Source: Brachycybe producta | Taxonomy: Eukaryota > Arthropoda > Diplopoda > Playtdesmida > Andrognathidae | NCBI GenBank assembly: GCA_036925085.1 | Contig: JAUPFP010000017.1 | Span: 2,694,058-2,758,057, forward strand | Length of the DNA: 64,000 nucleotides | Direction of reading: 5' to 3' | Part shown: piece by piece, positions 26,001 through 31,990 of the stretch | How positions within the stretch are numbered: the first letter of the stretch is position 1 | Layout of the letters: every line of letters begins with the position of its first letter | Notes under the pieces: model-generated | The model's database searches: none | Told to the model about the DNA's origin: nothing | Seen by the model: only the letters and a program-made list of their open reading frames with translations | Made by a program: the position numbers and the translations under genes

Positions 26001-29000
26001 ATTTTTAATCATAATTGGCTTTGAATTAAAAGAATTGATTCATCGTCGACTTTCGAACATTCCTATCTATAATTGTGTAAAGGTAAACAATCTACCTTCA
26101 ATAAACCTGACGTGTGTGCGACCTGAATTGAGAAGCAAAGGCATAATACAGAAAGAGAATTTCACAGAAACTGAACAAAAGCGAAACTGAACTAGATGGA
26201 AAAATTCCAACGCATTTGAAGAACACTGAAACTGAACAATCACGAATCTGAATTAAGGAGAATATGAATAACATAAAAAATGATTAACCTAGAAACTGAA
26301 CAGCATTGAATCAGAAGAACTTGGAAACAATACGGGGATACAGGGATACATGACTGTCTAGTGAGGGGTAATTAGTAAACGCTCGTGCTGGCTCGCTACG
26401 CTCGCCGGGAACCTAATATCAACCCCCAGCCCAACACCCACCCACTTTTATCTTTCTCCATTGTTCCGTTTTGGCGCTATTCAGAATCAAGATAATTCAG
26501 TTTCGTTGCAGTTCAGTTTCTCATTTATTCACTTTCGATGCAATTCCGTTTCCATGTTGTTCAGATTTCCCTTTATATTCATAATTTAAATTTCATTTTG
26601 GTTCATTTTCGATGTTATTCAAATTCGTCATTATTCAGAATCTGTACAGCAGTCGATTTTATTCTGATTCGACCTCATTTATTATCATAGTTCAAAACGC
26701 AACGATTTATTAAAATTAAGTACACAGCAACCGTTCCGGGCACACTACTAAGGCACTACAGTACATTATGTGCCCGTGTGTAATTCATGCGATGACGAAT
26801 CCATGCCTGAAACATGATACACAAGTTAAGCACCATTTTCAGATCACTGGCATGACATGAAAGTCAACATACGACAAGAAAATGGCCACAAAAAAGGTAG
26901 CAAAATCATCTATTTGGCAAATCCTGGCCATCCTGAAATAATCCCACTGCATTTGGCATCACTCAAGAGTAGGCTTGTCACCCGTCATCCTTTGTGGAGG
27001 ACAGTCCCTCCAAAAAATAAAAAAATTTAATGTATAAAAATAAAACGTATTTAAGTTTTTATAAAATTTAATGTGTGGAGGACATTTTTGCCTTCGTGGA
27101 GGACAGAGGACATTTCTTCCAAATGGAGGACTGTCCTCCACAAAGAGAACGGGTGGCAAGCCTACTCAAGAGGCATCGGCAGCAAAACAACTTCGCTTTG
27201 ATTACATGTATTTATATGATTGAGGCTTTCTTGCAACTGCGGTTTTGAATTAATGCATCGTTATCACTATATAAATTATCGTCTCACCATAGACTATTCG
27301 CACGTTAGATCAAACAGGTTTGTACATGAAAGTGTGATAGAATAAATATTGTAATTATGTCGAAACGCAACACAGAATATAACAAGCCGTAATTTTTTTT
27401 CTATAAATATATTACCTTACGTGTATACCTAACTGTGAAAATATTTAAAGCAATACTACGGTTTCATAAAAAATGAAAGTTAAGCTGTACATTACGAGCC
27501 TAGACACTCCAGCGTACACGTACTGCATGGCTACACAGACGCAATGTTAAGTTAAAATTTATGTAGGGCAACACAAAAACATGGCCCTGATTTCAGCCAC
27601 CTTTCTCTCTTAAATTCACGATGGGATCCGGACTGACAAGAGATGGCGGATCTGATCTTTGTAACTCCAGATCCGTTCCTTTTTTTAGCTATTATCGCAC
27701 AGATCAGATCTGATGGATCTCAAGAGGCTTTTGAATGTTTTTTTTTTTTAATTTGTCAGCGAGCCCCTTTTAGGAAACTGCACAGTAACGCAAATGCGCA
27801 TGCTCTTTTTAGGATAAAAGAATTGACCAATATGTGGACCAACATCAGCTCGGATACGGTCAAACTCGGTTAACACGGAAATGTTTGCATTATAGGTGGG
27901 ACGAATCCTAAATTTTCTCAAATCTGAATCCTAAAAGGTTCTCGAATTCCTAGAGTCTCCCAAATCTCGAATCCTTCATATACGAATCCTATATTATTCA
28001 TTAAAAAGATACAAATAAATGAAATAATATTAAATATTAAATTATTAATAATAAAAAAAAACCAGTGTGGCACTCAGTAGGGTTTCCATTACCGGTTTCA
28101 TCGTTACCGGTAAACCGGTATTAACGGTCTATTTTGTTGCATCGGTATTACCGGTAAACTGACTTTTCATTACCGGTTTATTAGGTAAAAATTGTTTATA
28201 TTAATTTGGATAAAAGAATTGACCAATATTTAAGAGCCACTGAGTTTAAAATTAAAATTTCACATATGTGTAGAAACCAAGAGATTTTTTCAAAAACTGA
28301 AATAAAAAAATGGTATTCATATGTACTTGTAACCATTTACGAAAGTCGCAGTTAAAATCCTTTCCTTGCATTATATACTGTAACGTACATACTTAGGTAG
28401 TAAATTAACCCAACATCTTCATTTGTTATGCTTGTGATATATCAAAACAATTGTTATGTATGAAAAGTGATATTCAGAAGAAACGAAAAAAACTTAACAA
28501 AAAATTGGAATTTGCATCGAGACAAAAAATAGCCACAAATATTAGTTATGAATTTATATTTATTTTTTTTTAACATGGGAATTTTTTTTGAATTTTTGAG
28601 TTTTTTTTTACAGCGCTAATTAAATTTTTATTTTTATTACCGAAATTTACCGGTATTCAGTAACGCTGCATTACCGAAAAACCGGTAATGCTATATGGTG
28701 CCCGGTAATGGAAACCCTAACACTCAGGGTCACTGCCACAAGGTGATATTGGTGATCGGGTATACTACCGAAATGGCAACAATCGCCGTATTTTTGTTAG
28801 TGGAGTTAAAACTAATTTTAACGAAGTTTTAACAGTTTTTTAGGGTAGGATTCGAAAAAATTCGAAAGACGCAAAGAGCGCGAAAATTCGAGTTTTTGAA
28901 TGTCCCATCCCTAGTTTGTATTGTTGTTACGTATATTGTTTGTGAAGTTGGATTTCAATTGCTTTCTTTCACTATATAAAGAAAAAAGCAAGCCCATCAC

Positions 29001-30971
29001 ATGAATAAAAAATAGAAGAAAAAAAAAATCCAGAGCTTACAAATTAATTCTCCAAATGCAAATTTTAAAAAGTGGCTTTTCAAACAAATATAACCGGCTT
29101 TTATAGCTCAGATAAGACGAAAAATCGGATAATCGAGACTCAACTGTACTTGAATTCTGGATCGCTTCTTAAATCTTGTGGCCAGGTATTAATATCTTCT
29201 GGTTGCAATATTCAAATGAGTTTTTATTTCATACAATATAAAACTATACTAATTTACACAACCAATGAATAGCTCATCGATCTCAAAAAAAGATCCTCTT
29301 TCCTGACTACCTGTCATTCGTCAGGAACGTCTTTACGCTTTTACGAAAAATTGTGTGTCTGATCCTTAATACGTTATTCAGGCAAACAAAAATTTTCATA
29401 ACGTTTCAAACTACCGTTTGGTTGCTAGAGTGACTTAACCACAAAACTGACCACGACTCATGGTGCATGAAACTCCAGTGTCTAGGCTCGTAAGAAACTT
29501 TAATAGCGCCATGAACGTTAATGGGGCGATATATGCGCGCTGTAAGGACGATATAGAGGCGTGACATCGTTAACACTATTGCTGTTTGAAAAAAATAGTT
29601 TTTAAAAATATAATTAGCGTCTTAATTAAAATATAAAAGGTATTTCACAAGTAAGAAAACAAAATTAACTTGCTTTGATAATCTGTCGTATTCTGATTAA
29701 ACGAACACAAGAGGAGTTTTTAGCCTGGGTCAGTAGTCACTATAACTGTTCTTCTCTAGCAGATCTGTTTTTCCGTTGGGAGGCGTGGGAAAAAAAAAAG
29801 ATAACGATCCAACAAAAAAAGTTTGCAAGTCGTGTACAACTGTACATGGTTCGGGGATTTTCGCCCCTTGTGATCATTTTATTAAAATTTCAACAAGATA
29901 TGAAGGTAGGTTAATTTTATTTTCTTAATTATGAGTCTTATGACATATCTTTTATATTTTATAAGTCGTTAGAAATATTTTTAAAAACATTTTTTGGCAA
30001 ACGATAATTGTTTTAACGATATTAGCGCCCCTATATTGCAACATTGACGTCCGTGGCGTCTTATAGACTGTATATACAAGCGTATATTTCGGAAAGGCTC
30101 TTAACCTATAAGAACAAGAAACTCAGTCCATAACGACTTTCTATTGAGCTTATTCTTTGGTCAATGGTGGCGAGACGCGATCGTCGACGTAAAAATTCAA
30201 CCATGGTACGCCTACTTAAAACACGGTACCTATCAGAGAAGTTAGGATTACCTTAAAAGTATAAAAACCAACAGATAAAACCCTACTATATAATGCAACG
30301 AAACCGTCAAATCGCAAAAAAATGACCAAGTGAATATCTAAAAAGTATTCCTATATCAAAGACGAAAATCAAACGAATAACGAATATACCACCCCACACA
30401 TAGTCAACCGAAGCTGTCAATTTAGGGAACCTCTAAAAAAAACACCATCAAACTCAAAAAAACAATGCAATTAAGAAGTTTATAGAACCTGAAAACATGC
30501 TTTGAATGGTCAAATTAAAAAACTATTTAGAAAATCTTTTGAAAGAAAAACAAGTCACCTTCTTTTCTTAGTTTCATGGAGTCGCCTTCTCTTTGATCTC
30601 TAAGATCCTTCGTTGCCGTTCCATCCACATCTTCAATTTCATCTTTATATACAAAAATATTTAAGAAAACGGACGAGAGAATAAGAAGAAAAAAAAAACA
30701 TGAGTTAATACGAAGAACACCTCTTGGAATCTAGTGTAGGTCACATAATTCATCAACCAAAATGATGATGATGATGTTCTATTTAGATTAGTGCAGACAC
30801 TTAAAACTAACGTTAAACGATACTAAAACAATTAAAACTCCTTTAACAATAATCGTATCGTAATTTTGGTCAAATTTACTTACCACATGTCAAACGTAGG
30901 CCCACTCGTTGAGCCCATTGGGTCCAAGATTGTCCTTGGCAGCGAGTTGGACTATCTTCCATAGCCGCCAT
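5140..30971 (-). CDS. ATXN7: Ataxin-7 homologue, complete 12-exon gene model
   Basis: Ataxin-7 is the subunit that anchors the deubiquitinase module to the SAGA histone acetyltransferase complex in the nucleus. Model, minus strand, complement of join(5140..5603, 10461..10668, 10741..11980, 12058..12182, 15133..15250, 15349..15517, 16397..16655, 18657..18739, 20442..21197, 24995..25099, 30559..30642, 30884..30971), 3699 nt, 1232 aa. Every junction has GT/AG and matching phase. Visible features: GQSW block near residue 13; finger C76-x2-C79-x11-H91-x4-H96 after [17 protein letters not shown]7 domain about 340-405 with C354, C365, C371 and H374; CTFNSRQMG block from 556; Ser/Thr-rich low-complexity tail and a run of 16 Ser near 1190. 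The N-terminal polyglutamine tract of human ATXN7 is absent. Introns carry nearly all the mobile elements listed between 5.6 and 30.5 kb. Confidence 0.93.
5648..5780. repeat. Fragment of F1 terminus plus a TTAAAACC palindrome cluster
   Basis: Starts TTAAGAGGCTACAGATCAC, which matches the F1 terminal sequence, then leaves the family after about 45 bases. It runs into a cluster of GGTTAAAACCATGG- and CATGGTTTTAATCATG-like palindromes (5700-5775). Probably a truncated or hybrid foldback element in intron 11. Confidence 0.5.
5888..6648. mobile_element. TTAA-flanked foldback MITE, family F1, copy 3
   Basis: Lies in the last ataxin-7 intron. It begins TTAAGAGACTTACATCGC and ends GATGTAGCCGCTTAA, with intact TTAA on both sides. 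The arms are mutual reverse complements (GAGCGCTAGCATCG on the left, the matching decayed block about 6575-6605 on the right). Confidence 0.82.
6649..7174. other. Intron sequence, nothing recognised
   Basis: Intronic DNA with a C run at 6896-6905. Short frames on both strands show no family signature. Confidence 0.4.
7175..8722. mobile_element. Mariner/pogo-like MITE, split by a LINE insertion
   Basis: Left terminus after a TA reads CAGTAAAACATTGGATTGCG (7175 on); the right terminus near 8722 reads ATCCAAGGTTTTACT, its inverse. A second copy in the opposite orientation at 53593-53848 is uninterrupted, which shows that bases 7331 to about 8652 are an insertion. Left half 7175-7330, right half about 8653-8722. 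The terminal form CAGTAAAACC and TA target fit Tc1/mariner or pogo-type MITEs. No transposase is present. Confidence 0.75.
7331..8652 (-). mobile_element. CR1/jockey-type LINE fragment inserted in a MITE
   Basis: Minus-strand reverse transcriptase. The main open frame, 8426 to 7404 (340 aa), holds [20 protein letters not shown], the thumb and a C-terminal domain with [11 protein letters not shown] and [21 protein letters not shown] second piece upstream (about 8650-8430) reads [19 protein letters not shown] and [14 protein letters not shown] in another frame, so one frameshift is present. The active-site box is FAHD rather than FADD, losing an aspartate. It is 5'-truncated near 8652 and ends in an AATTG-type simple tail at 7331. 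Confidence 0.85.
8723..10460. other. Ataxin-7 intron 11, mostly unique AT-rich DNA
   Basis: No coding exon recognised. One hairpin-like unit lies at about 9408-9526: GGGGCCCTATAAAACACAG on the left and a diverged inverse (TTGTTTTATACAGAACCCC) on the right, perhaps a small MITE. The rest shows only A/T runs. Confidence 0.45.
10461..10668 (-). CDS. ATXN7: Ataxin-7 exon 11
   Basis: Acceptor TTTTTCAG, phase 0 entry with [14 protein letters not shown]; donor GTATGT, phase 1 exit after GHVQSR. Ser/Asn-rich segment without a known domain. The phase fits exons on both sides. Confidence 0.85.
10741..11980 (-). CDS. ATXN7: Ataxin-7 exon 10 (large Ser/Thr-rich exon)
   Basis: Acceptor TTTTTAG, entered in phase 2, starting [19 protein letters not shown]; donor GTAAGG after NIRS in phase 0. 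It corresponds to the KKIPPVPSTT region and following low-complexity tail of vertebrate ATXN7. It carries basic patches (KNRHGKKCG and KRKRVSTNK) that may be nuclear localisation signals. An in-frame GTAAGT inside the exon near 11910 might be an alternative donor. Confidence 0.88.
12058..12182 (-). CDS. ATXN7: Ataxin-7 exon 9 (CTFNSRQMG block)
   Basis: Acceptor TTTTAG, phase 0; donor GTACGT, phase 2. It encodes [19 protein letters not shown], the second most conserved block of the ataxin-7 family (vertebrate form CTFGSRQIGRGYYVFDSRW). Confidence 0.9.
12426..13139. mobile_element. Tc1/mariner-type MITE, TA target
   Basis: Bounded by TA on both sides. The left end CAGTGACCCCACTATAACAC and the right end GTGTTATACGGGGGTTAACT-G form inverted repeats of about 28 bases. 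Internally it has no convincing transposase; a 62-residue frame at 12658-12846 is not recognisable. The length of 714 bases and the TA flanks fit a mariner-like non-autonomous element. Confidence 0.7.
13153..14604. mobile_element. Mariner-type MITE interrupted by LINE copy 1
   Basis: The left terminus AGTCTCAATTATCCGATG (13153 on) and the right terminus CGGATAATCAGGACTCGAC (about 14586-14604) are inverted repeats of the well-known CGATTATCCGA form. Everything between about 13325 and 14522 is a LINE. A partial terminus of the same kind occurs at 29118-29140. Confidence 0.55.
13325..14522 (+). mobile_element. CR1/jockey-type LINE, copy 1, defective
   Basis: Reverse transcriptase C-terminal half. 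It reads [43 protein letters not shown] and [10 protein letters not shown] (13560-13590, active site intact), then breaks: a deletion after LNKG shifts frame near 13690, and a TAA replaces the CAA codon near 14014. A short deletion near 14207 removes codons present in copy 2. The 3' end has (TTCAAA)n repeats at about 14505-14522. Confidence 0.88.
15133..15250 (-). CDS. ATXN7: Ataxin-7 exon 8
   Basis: Acceptor AAATTAG, entered in phase 2; donor GTATGG, phase 0. It encodes [16 protein letters not shown] and ends RHPRPAA, directly preceding [10 protein letters not shown]. The HPRPA-before-CTF arrangement is typical of the family and fixed this exon, which is too short to stand out as an open frame. 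Confidence 0.85.
15349..15517 (-). CDS. ATXN7: Ataxin-7 exon 7
   Basis: Acceptor TTTTGCAG, phase 1; donor GTATGA, phase 2. It encodes [19 protein letters not shown] and ends NPLLPR. Low-complexity Ser-rich linker between the SCA7 domain and the CTF block. Confidence 0.82.
15602..16292. mobile_element. Foldback MITE, family F1, copy 4
   Basis: Intronic copy. It contains ATTACTTCGAAAAATCTCCG and GAGCGCTAGCATCG near the left end and the inverse blocks near the right end, ending GATGTAGCCTCATAA. The left TTAA is not clear (AGGATGACAAAATTAC), so the left end is approximate. Confidence 0.72.
16397..16655 (-). CDS. ATXN7: Ataxin-7 exon 6 (end of SCA7 domain)
   Basis: Acceptor AACATAG, phase 0; donor GTAAGT, phase 1. 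It encodes [20 protein letters not shown] followed by [10 protein letters not shown], the C-terminal half of the SCA7 domain including the zinc-binding His of THS, then a linker rich in Ala, Lys and Ser. Confidence 0.93.
16770..18392. mobile_element. TTAA MITE, family F3, copy holding LINE copy 2
   Basis: The right end reads GATGGACGTGTAGCTAGGCTCTTAA and is the inverse of the left end of the intact F3 copy at 61357. Blocks such as AAAAATTATATAAATCGAGC and AGCGATTGGGAGTCGATTTC are shared with 61450-61540. The uninterrupted copy shows that 17207-18361 is a LINE insertion. The left terminus is not recognisable, so the start is approximate. Confidence 0.65.
17207..18361 (+). mobile_element. CR1/jockey-type LINE, copy 2
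   Basis: 5'-truncated LINE with an uninterrupted frame from 17210 to 18169 (319 aa). It holds [61 protein letters not shown] and [14 protein letters not shown]. The FADD aspartates are intact, but the enzyme lacks its N-terminal half and the endonuclease. The 3' tail has TTCAAA repeats at 18345-18361. It is nearly identical to copy 1, so both derive from a recently active source. Confidence 0.9.
18657..18739 (-). CDS. ATXN7: Ataxin-7 exon 5 (SCA7 zinc-binding core)
   Basis: Acceptor ATTTTAG, phase 1; donor GTAAGT, phase 0. It encodes [18 protein letters not shown] then [10 protein letters not shown], carrying the three cysteines of the SCA7 zinc site; the histidine follows in exon 6. This is the diagnostic core of ataxin-7 proteins. 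Confidence 0.95.
18852..19262. mobile_element. TTAA MITE, family F4, packed with CGATAGT motifs
   Basis: The left end TTAAGCCCCGTTTTCACG and the right end CGTGAAAACGAGGCTTTAA are inverted repeats with TTAA at both sides. The interior carries about twenty copies of GATAGT or ACTATC in both orientations (for example CACGATAGTTGCTGTCATG), so it can fold in many ways. It has no coding capacity. Confidence 0.72.
19277..19396. repeat. Small hairpin element
   Basis: Inverted repeat of about 38 bases per arm. Left: TTTGTTGTAAAAAGCCAAGG and AAACCAGGAAACTTG; right: the inverses (AAAGTTTCCTGGCTTG, ATTGGCTTTCTACAACAAA). Probably a tiny MITE. Confidence 0.6.
19640..19903. repeat. Dispersed repeat, inverted copy at 55345-55560
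   Basis: It shares CGAATTGAAATTGGGATACT, GGTGACTTGTCGTGTACAG and GCAAATGAAATTAGTAGCAT with the reverse complement of 55345-55560, and both copies hold runs of AACATGTTTTTTTAA. A short segment at 19640 (CACCTCGACTGGAAGAGTGG) resembles the MITE terminus at 57192. Unclassified. Confidence 0.55.
19905..20018. repeat. TA/CA microsatellite
   Basis: Mixed TATA and CACA dinucleotide run in ataxin-7 intron 4. The open frames across it are artefacts of the repeat. Confidence 0.9.
20442..21197 (-). CDS. ATXN7: Ataxin-7 exon 4
   Basis: Acceptor TTTGCAG, phase 1; donor GTAACG, phase 1. It starts [11 protein letters not shown], completing the finger helix with exon 3 (KNHI/ELRH), and ends KERKLLPCK just before the SCA7 core. 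It contains a His-rich patch, Ser-rich stretches and [12 protein letters not shown] 17-base A/T run lies just upstream of the acceptor. Confidence 0.93.
21250..22830. mobile_element. hAT-like MITE (TAGGGTTTCC family), decayed and interrupted
   Basis: It shares GATAAAAGAATTGACCAATA and GAAACCAAGAG with the clean copy at 28078-28719, and the right end has ACCGAAATTTATCCGTATTTC. It is interrupted by the repeat at 22330-22665. The ends are too decayed to place exactly. Confidence 0.5.
22330..22672. repeat. Dispersed repeat R1, copy 1
   Basis: It runs from ACTAGTGGGGTAACCCG to an ATATATATA tail. The matching copy at 51413-51740 shares GGGAGCAAAATTCACAGGCA, TTTCATTTCAATTTCAGTCA, GGTGCAACATATAGTTGACC and ATTCCGACGTGCTTCAAGG. 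A pyrimidine-rich tract follows the head. Class unknown; the simple-repeat tail suggests retroposition. Confidence 0.6.
23207..24740. mobile_element. TTAA foldback MITE, family F2, copy 1, with nested palindrome
   Basis: The left end TTAAGATACTTTAGAAGCGC and the right end GCGCTTCTAAAGTTTCTTAA are inverted repeats with TTAA on both sides. Other copies lie at 29491 and 60990. A second, unrelated palindromic element sits inside (23639-24597). Confidence 0.72.
23639..24597. mobile_element. Long palindromic MITE nested in F2
   Basis: The left arm GTCATATGTCCAATAAGTGC, CTCTAGTGGCA and TTAGCAGACGAAATTTTAAC is matched by the inverse at 24520-24590. The arms extend nearly to the centre (AATCTCCATTGG on both sides), so the element is about 960 bases of almost perfect hairpin. 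A neighbouring F2 copy lacking it (29990-30010) marks the insertion point. Confidence 0.75.
24995..25099 (-). CDS. ATXN7: Ataxin-7 exon 3 (N-terminal zinc finger)
   Basis: Acceptor TTCTTTCAG, phase 1; donor GTAAGA, phase 1. It encodes [35 protein letters not shown], the finger conserved from yeast Sgf73 to human ATXN7 that docks the deubiquitinase module on SAGA. Confidence 0.95.
25100..26130. other. Ataxin-7 intron 2, no gene seen
   Basis: Unique-looking AT-rich intron. A 114-residue frame at 25632-25976 has no recognisable motif, and I do not call it a gene. Confidence 0.4.
26130..26690. repeat. Mirrored array of GAAACTGAAC / GTTCAGTTTC units
   Basis: From 26165 to 26330 degenerate units of about 20 bases built on GAAACTGAAC occur in one orientation; from 26500 to 26650 they occur as GTTCAGTTTC in the opposite orientation. 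Between them is a more GC-rich centre (GCTCGCTACGCTCGCC). This resembles a transposon with subterminal repeats, but no defined termini were found. Confidence 0.5.
26970..27164. mobile_element. hAT-type MITE with perfect 8-bp target duplication
   Basis: The termini TAGGCTTGTCACCCGT and ACGGGTGGCAAGCCTA are inverted repeats (one mismatch). The flanks CTCAAGAG (26962-26969 and 27165-27172) are identical 8-base direct repeats, the hallmark of hAT elements. The interior is a palindromic set of GTGGAGGACA motifs. Confidence 0.9.
27891..28913. mobile_element. hAT-like element (GGTGGGACGAATCC), middle layer of a nest
   Basis: Left end TAGGTGGGACGAATCCTAAA; right end TTTGAATGTCCCATCCCTA. Flanks GTTTGCAT (27883-27890) and GTTTGTAT (28914-28921) are 8-base duplications with one mismatch. 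Another copy, with other inserts, occupies about 53320-54563 in THOC7 intron 1. Confidence 0.68.
28078..28719. mobile_element. hAT-type MITE (TAGGGTTTCCATTACCGG), innermost layer
   Basis: Termini TAGGGTTTCCATTACCGG and CCGGTAATGGAAACCCTA are perfect inverted repeats. Flanks GCACTCAG (28070-28077) and ACACTCAG (28720-28727) are 8-base duplications with one mismatch. Inner ACCGGTAA motifs recur. A decayed copy lies at 21250-22830. Confidence 0.85.
29491..30064. mobile_element. TTAA foldback MITE, family F2, copy 2
   Basis: Left block AAACTTTAATAGCGCCATGA and right block GACGTCCGTGGCGTCTTATA are diverged inverted repeats. The interior shares AATTAAAATATAAAAGGTAT and GTTTGCAAGTCGTGTACA with the copies at 23207 and 60990. 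It abuts the outer element ending at 29493. Confidence 0.65.
30065..30558. other. Intron sequence between exons 2 and 3, nothing recognised
   Basis: AT-rich DNA following the F2 copy, up to the donor of exon 2. No repeat family or exon recognised. Confidence 0.4.
30559..30642 (-). CDS. ATXN7: Ataxin-7 exon 2
   Basis: Acceptor TATATAAAG, phase 1; donor GTGACT, phase 1. It encodes a charged linker [20 protein letters not shown] followed by DSMKLRKE, leading into DMSLFGFC; the human protein has CREDMPIFGFC at the same join. Confidence 0.85.
30884..30971 (-). CDS. ATXN7: Ataxin-7 exon 1 (start codon)
   Basis: The ATG at 30971 gives [20 protein letters not shown]; donor GTAAGT, phase 1. GQSWTQW aligns with GQSWNLWV of human ATXN7. 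A second ATG three codons later is also possible. There is no polyglutamine or polyalanine tract before GQSW. Confidence 0.88.
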
Positions 30972-31990
30972 TTTCTCCTTACGATACTTTCTACAACCTA
31001 CTCGTATTCATTACAAGCTTCGATCTTTCGAGGTTAGGCCTAAAATCGTAGCATAGCCTCTCTCTCTCCTTCTCTCACTGCATTATAATTCAGGTATAAG
31101 TGAACTTTGACATAATACGTAGAGGCTATATATACAAGGGGCAGACATTGAAGATAATCTTTGTGCGAGATTCACTAGAAATTTGCAAAGATTCACCGAG
31201 ATTCATAGCAGATCGCATCAATGGAAAACTATTTCACTTTTTTATCCGCGGTTTACTGGACTCCCAGAATAGAATTAAAATCTGAAAATACAGTAAAACA
31301 CGGATAAAAACTAAAACGATTTGAAATACTGTACGAGATTCACCTCCAATGTCCTTCCCCCCCCCCCCTTTTTTTCGTCAGTAAGTGGGCAATATTGGTC
31401 CCTACTCCCCACAGCTTTTTATTCAAAAGGGACGACGTATAATAAAATCATCTGTGAGATTCACTGAGATTCACAAAGATTCACCAACATTCACAGCAAA
31501 GCGTATGCCCGGTAAGCCGCTATAATTTTTTTTTCCGCGTTTTACTGGATACTCAAAATATAAATGCAGTCTGAAAAACCAGTAAAACGTGGATAAAAAG
31601 TAAAACAACTTGCCATACCGTACGAGAGATACCTACTGTGTCGTTGCCCTAGTCATAGCACACTTATTGATATTAGTGCCATAGCCTCCTATAGACACGA
31701 GTAAAATGGCCGCCATTTGCCCAATTTACTCGCCAGGTAGCGCAACCAGTGAATGCTTACAAATGTCATTTTGTTGTGTATTCTATTGGGTTTGACTCGT
31801 TGTTTAACCTTGTGCTATACGGTTATTTCTTAAGAAAAATTAAGTTGGATTTCACTTTTGTTTTAATTTATTTTATTAATTTGTTTAAAAAATGTTTACG
31901 TTCAATATAAGTTCAATATAAGTTTTCAATGGTTGTCTCTTACAACCGCTCCAAGGTCTCCAGCGGGACGACAGTCAACCATTCCAGCGT
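30972..31990. other. 5' flank of ataxin-7 with a direct duplication
   Basis: Two diverged direct copies, about 31155-31350 and 31450-31645, share runs of GAGATTCACNNAGATTCACC, then a CCGCGGTTTACTGG-like block, CAGTAAAACACGGATAAAAA and CCGTACGAGA. A C run lies at 31361-31371. The ataxin-7 promoter should be here, but no core element is clear. Confidence 0.5.

Larger units (their letters stand above)
27492..29493. mobile_element. Outer element with GAGCCTAGACACT termini, carrying two nested elements
   Basis: The left end TTACGAGCCTAGACACT and the right end AGTGTCTAGGCTCGTAA are perfect inverted repeats of 17 bases. The interior shares AACATGGCCCT and GGCCAGGTATTAAT with 23080-23190. The block at 27891-28913 is a nested element, which itself contains another at 28078-28719. 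Confidence 0.7.
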
